Below the pieces are notes generated by a model. The model did not search any database. It had not been told where the DNA came from and worked only from the letters and a program-made list of their open reading frames with translations. Positions 32,431 through 35,299 of a stretch of 35,299 nucleotides of DNA are shown in pieces (position 1 is the first letter of the stretch; each line of letters begins with the position of its first letter). The DNA is from Bacteriovoracaceae bacterium (GTDB lineage Bacteria > Bdellovibrionota > Bacteriovoracia > Bacteriovoracales > Bacteriovoracaceae): positions 1 to 35,299 of the forward strand of contig JAKFUR010000003.1 of assembly GCA_021732585.1 (NCBI GenBank). The letters run 5' to 3'. The position numbers and the translations under genes are program-made.

Positions 32431-33704
32431 TATGTGTCCTCCAACATTCTCTTAAGCTCCGGAAAAGTTTCTATAAAACTCTCACCGCGGATTCTATCAA
32501 GAGCACTTGTCCGTTCACGGAATTGCGCATTTTGCTCAGAAGAATCTTTTTCATTCATAAATTTAATCACATTGCGAACTGTTGCCGTTAGTTTTTGCCA
32601 ATCCTCACGATTATTATTTTTATCTACATAAGCGTTCAATTTTCTGGTTGTTTTTTCTTTGAGGTCGAGAGGTAGGGTTTGAATCACGTATTCGATTGGG
32701 TCTAGCAACATATTAACATTGAATTCATTAGGTCCCATGAGTCCTGTGAAAGTTAGCCATTCTATTATTTCGGGTAAATAGTACACATTATGAACACTCA
32801 CGGTGCAGTTAATGTAACGGCGAATGCCTGGAAAATCCTCCACGAGGCGTCGCATATTAGCGACAATCGTATTCCAATCGGTTCCCTTTCTAAAATATTC
32901 GGCACGAGGACCAATATCATCAAGGCTTATTCCGATAACAACTTCTTTGAAGTGTGACCACATGCGAGCCAAGTCTTGATTCCCATAGGCCAGAGTACTT
33001 AGATTCGTATTGTACGACAGGCGCACATCGGTTTTGTTTTGAGCTATTAAAAGTTTAAGAACTTCAAAATGCTCTCGTGTAATGAGAGGTTCACCACCAC
33101 CAAAGTAAATTTCTTCGGCATCAGGGATCATTGTTTTTAATTCTTCCCAAAATGTTGGCGAGTCGGTTGCGATGCTTGAGACGCGTGCTTTATCACTTTT
33201 GTAATTATAAAGCTGTTGATGATCCTCGTACCAAGCACTGCTCAAATCGGGTCCACATCCGCGGCAACGAAAATTACATAAGTTACTAAAACGGATATCA
33301 ATGTATTTGAGTTTTAAATCAGGGTGTGAGCCATCAGAGTTAGTCAGTGCCAAGGTAGATGCTAAGTGAGCAAAACGATTATTATTGCTTTGTCTCATGC
33401 TTCCAAAACCGGCTTTATCCAAAGCATAGCAGTGCTCACAGCCAGCTGAAGCTTTGCCTGCCAGCATGTTCTTGCGAAGCTCGCGATATTTTTCACTATT
33501 CCAAATACTACCGACATCCTGAGTCTTCCCGTCTCCAAATTTGTCTTGATATGGCCAAACGCAACAAGGAATGACGGCTGAATTTGGCATTACATGCAAA
33601 TGAACCCAAGGGATCATACAAAATACTTGATCCGCGTTGAGGATAGCACCCATCTTGTCGAGATCAGCGAGATTTTGAGATTCTAGTGGCAACACTGGTG
33701 GCAT
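32430..33704 (-). CDS. Radical SAM protein with N-terminal twitch/SPASM-like domain
   Basis: 424 residues. The radical SAM [4Fe-4S] motif SNLCNFRCRGC (CxxxCxxC: Cys143, 147, 150) is followed by the SAM-binding GGGEPL. Before it, Cys29, Cys47-Cys48, Cys89 and Cys92 form a set that fits an auxiliary iron-sulfur cluster in an N-terminal twitch-type domain, the reverse of the usual C-terminal SPASM order. This matches the family called twitch domain-containing radical SAM protein (from memory). Such enzymes often modify peptides, but the substrate is unknown. Divergent from a paralogue at 33773. The stop overlaps the next gene in TAGTG. Confidence 0.9.
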   Translation of the reverse strand: MPPVLPLESQNLADLDKMGAILNADQVFCMIPWVHLHVMPNSAVIPCCVWPYQDKFGDGKTQDVGSIWNSEKYRELRKNMLAGKASAGCEHCYALDKAGFGSMRQSNNNRFAHLASTLALTNSDGSHPDLKLKYIDIRFSNLCNFRCRGCGPDLSSAWYEDHQQLYNYKSDKARVSSIATDSPTFWEELKTMIPDAEEIYFGGGEPLITREHFEVLKLLIAQNKTDVRLSYNTNLSTLAYGNQDLARMWSHFKEVVIGISLDDIGPRAEYFRKGTDWNTIVANMRRLVEDFPGIRRYINCTVSVHNVYYLPEIIEWLTFTGLMGPNEFNVNMLLDPIEYVIQTLPLDLKEKTTRKLNAYVDKNNNREDWQKLTATVRNVIKFMNEKDSSEQNAQFRERTSALDRIRGESFIETFPELKRMLEDT

Positions 33705-33734
33705 AAGTTTCTCTTTGTTTTTACGAGAGCTAAA

Positions 33735-33752
33735 GATAGAGTGAATTCTATC
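33735..33752. promoter_or_regulatory. Inverted repeat between divergent radical SAM genes
   Basis: GATAGA (33735-33740) and TCTATC (33747-33752) are perfect complements with a 6-base spacer, in the 68-base gap between the two genes. It could be an operator for both, but chance cannot be excluded for 6-base arms. Confidence 0.3.
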
Positions 33753-33772
33753 GCCCTAATTTATTAAATGGC

Positions 33773-35080
33773 ATGTTGTTTTCTTCCAAAGAGCACTGTT
33801 CAGTTATGGTAGAAAAAATTAGTAAGACGTTTTGCCCTCTGGCCTGGAATCACAGTTTCGTAAATCTCGGCGGAGAGATGCAACTATGTTGTACAGCTGA
33901 AGAATTTCACGAGGCGATTCTTAACAACCAAGGACTTCCATTTCGCATCCAGGACAAACCTGGGCTGAATGAGGTTATGAATTCAGATTTTATGAAATCT
34001 ATCCGCCTGGAAATGCTCGCGGGGACATTTCCTAAAATTTGCCAGCGATGCGCCACAACCGAGCACAATGGAGGTAACAGCCGCCGACTAGTTGAGTTGG
34101 AAAAATCCCGACTTCTCCAAGACCTTTCTCAACTCGCTCAGAATACCGCACCCGATGGCACTATTCCGCTCGCTATTAGTTCAGCTGACTATCGTCTTGG
34201 CAATGTCTGCAATCTTGAATGTCGCATGTGTCATCCCGCATCATCTGCGGCTTGGCTTAAAGACTGGAACGAGGTGAAGGGCACCAGCGAACAACTTGGT
34301 CCTGCGGCAATGGCAAAGTACGCTCGTTATGACTGGGTGGATGATGATGGTGTACTGGAAGATTTAAGAATGAAAGTAGGTGCCCTCGATAATCTACACT
34401 TTGCAGGCGGCGAACCACTGTTTGCGTCTCGAATGTCTGAAATGCTCAAAATTTGTATTGAAAGTGGGCGAGCTGATAAAATTGTACTCAGCTATAATAC
34501 CAACATGACTCGTATTCCGAATCCGATCAAAGAGCTTTGGCCGGCATTTGCCGAGGTTCGTCTCTACTGCAGTGTCGACGGCTTTGGACCTGTGAATGAT
34601 TACATCCGTCTGAATTCTCGCTGGAAAGTAATTGATGAGAATCTCAGAATGCTAGACCAAGAAGCCGAAAAGCTACGCATCAGTGTCATGATGCTTTCAA
34701 CTACGGTTCAAGTCTATAACGTGCTCAATCTCGCTGAGCTTTATGATTACACAACGACCTTTAAGCACATGGCAAAAGCACTTAACCTCATAAGCCTTTA
34801 TCGACCTGATTATACCCAAACCCAGGTTCTGCCTATGGAAGCTAAAGAAGAAGCTGCACGCCGCTTGCGTCAAGCACAAGCCAAAGCAGCTGGATTAGTC
34901 GGGCCTTATCATAAGTATCTGCTCTCAGGTGTCGACGAGACAATTAACCACATGATGTCAGAGGACCTGACGCACTTATTGCCACAGCTTATGGAATACA
35001 CACGCAAAGTGGATTCACGCAAAGGCATGAGACTACAGGACTATATTCCAGACGTGTATCACTACCTATCCAAGAGATAG
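33773..35080 (+). CDS. Second radical SAM protein with N-terminal twitch/SPASM-like domain
   Basis: 435 residues. The radical SAM motif is LGNVCNLECRMC (Cys146, 150, 153), with AGGEPL as the SAM-binding motif. The N-terminal cysteines Cys21, Cys39-Cys40, Cys90 and Cys93 repeat the arrangement of the neighbouring paralogue (Cys, 17 residues, CysCys, then CxxC), so both probably hold an auxiliary iron-sulfur cluster. Sequence otherwise diverges, so the two may act on different sites or as a pair. The start could be ATG 33773 or ATG 33806 (MVEKISKTFCPLAW); neither has a good ribosome site. It is followed by 130 bases and rplU. Confidence 0.9.
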   Translation: MLFSSKEHCSVMVEKISKTFCPLAWNHSFVNLGGEMQLCCTAEEFHEAILNNQGLPFRIQDKPGLNEVMNSDFMKSIRLEMLAGTFPKICQRCATTEHNGGNSRRLVELEKSRLLQDLSQLAQNTAPDGTIPLAISSADYRLGNVCNLECRMCHPASSAAWLKDWNEVKGTSEQLGPAAMAKYARYDWVDDDGVLEDLRMKVGALDNLHFAGGEPLFASRMSEMLKICIESGRADKIVLSYNTNMTRIPNPIKELWPAFAEVRLYCSVDGFGPVNDYIRLNSRWKVIDENLRMLDQEAEKLRISVMMLSTTVQVYNVLNLAELYDYTTTFKHMAKALNLISLYRPDYTQTQVLPMEAKEEAARRLRQAQAKAAGLVGPYHKYLLSGVDETINHMMSEDLTHLLPQLMEYTRKVDSRKGMRLQDYIPDVYHYLSKR

Positions 35081-35105
35081 CGCTATGCGCCATCCCTTGG
35101 ATCAT

Positions 35106-35134
35106 TTGACATATCTCCGACTTGGCCTTAGATT
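35106..35134 (+). promoter_or_regulatory. Sigma-70 promoter for rplU
   Basis: TTGACA (35106-35111, perfect) and TAGATT (35129-35134, four of six) with a 17-base spacer. The expected start site is ~70 bases before the rplU ATG. AAGGAG at 35200-35205 is a strong, well-spaced ribosome site. Confidence 0.7.
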
Positions 35135-35210
35135 TCATCCCTCAAACTCACCTAGGGCAAATAAGTAGGGACATCCCTCCCCGACAGGTGGTTATTCGTA
35201 AGGAGTTCGC

Positions 35211-35299
35211 ATGTACTGTGTTGTGGAAATCAAAGGCCACCAATATAAGGTGTCCCCCGGTGACCTCATCGACGTTGAAAAACTCGATTTGGAAGAAGG
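35211..35299 (+). CDS. rplU: 50S ribosomal protein L21, 5' end only
   Basis: The visible 29 residues, starting MYCVVEIKGHQYKV and continuing SPGDLIDVEKL, match the N-terminus of bacterial L21 (the family has xYAVIxxGGxQYkVxxGDxxxVEKL). L21 is an rRNA-binding protein of the large subunit. Start ATG 35211 is fixed by AAGGAG five bases upstream. The gene runs off the window; rpmA (L27) usually follows. Confidence 0.93.
   Translation, partial: MYCVVEIKGHQYKVSPGDLIDVEKLDLEE

Noticed and set aside
35085-35168. 27-codon frame between the radical SAM gene and rplU
   Set aside because: It covers the rplU promoter, has no ribosome site and shows no precursor-peptide features.
1-35299. Prophage, transposon or integrative element
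   Set aside because: No integrase, transposase, phage structural gene, terminal repeats or tRNA-derived attachment site was seen.

Overview
The window comes from a Gram-negative, flagellated bacterium with an outer membrane. It has a flagellin behind a sigma-28-like promoter, Lgt and a giant lipoprotein, beta-barrel proteins ending in Phe, and a LolA-like protein with an ABC transporter. The short flagellin and the giant FN3/Ig surface protein suggest a Bdellovibrionota or deltaproteobacterial relative. That is inference; no rRNA or other decisive marker is present. No tRNA, rRNA, CRISPR array, insertion sequence or prophage was seen.

Layout. (1) 1-386: the 3' end of an outer-membrane protein gene, visibly richer in G+C than what follows. 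(2) 392-12382, minus: one 12-kb gene for a 3996-residue secreted or lipid-anchored protein with six FN3-like modules, 29 tandem ~92-residue Ig-like repeats each carrying one Cys pair, and a DUF2341 plus LamG-like C-terminus. (3) 12383-12866: a long intergenic region with control elements for the giant gene and flagellin. (4) 12867-15780: flagellin, lgt and two unknown genes. (5) 15766-31504: a two-armed divergent cluster of thirteen genes, most overlapping by 4 bases. (6) 31510-35080: a nucleotidyltransferase-fold-like protein and two divergent radical SAM enzymes of the N-terminal-twitch type. (7) 35211-end: the start of rplU (ribosomal protein L21) with a good sigma-70 promoter.

The most interesting part is region 5. 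The leftward arm encodes, in order of transcription, a CarS-like CTP transferase, a UbiA-family prenyltransferase, a dikinase with rifampicin-phosphotransferase-like architecture, a cytochrome P450 and a GNAT-fold protein. The rightward arm encodes a YegS/DAGK-type lipid kinase, an NAD-dependent epimerase/dehydratase, a fused acyl-ACP-reductase-like enzyme that keeps the cyanobacterial AAR catalytic Cys, two FtsX/LolC-type permeases, a LolD-type ATPase, a LolA-like periplasmic carrier and an outer-membrane beta-barrel. Together they look like a pathway that makes an unusual lipid or fatty-aldehyde/alcohol-derived amphiphile and carries it to the outer membrane. The arms share a 127-bp region with a concentric inverted repeat. 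The product and the pathway order are inferences; I know of no described pathway with this gene set.
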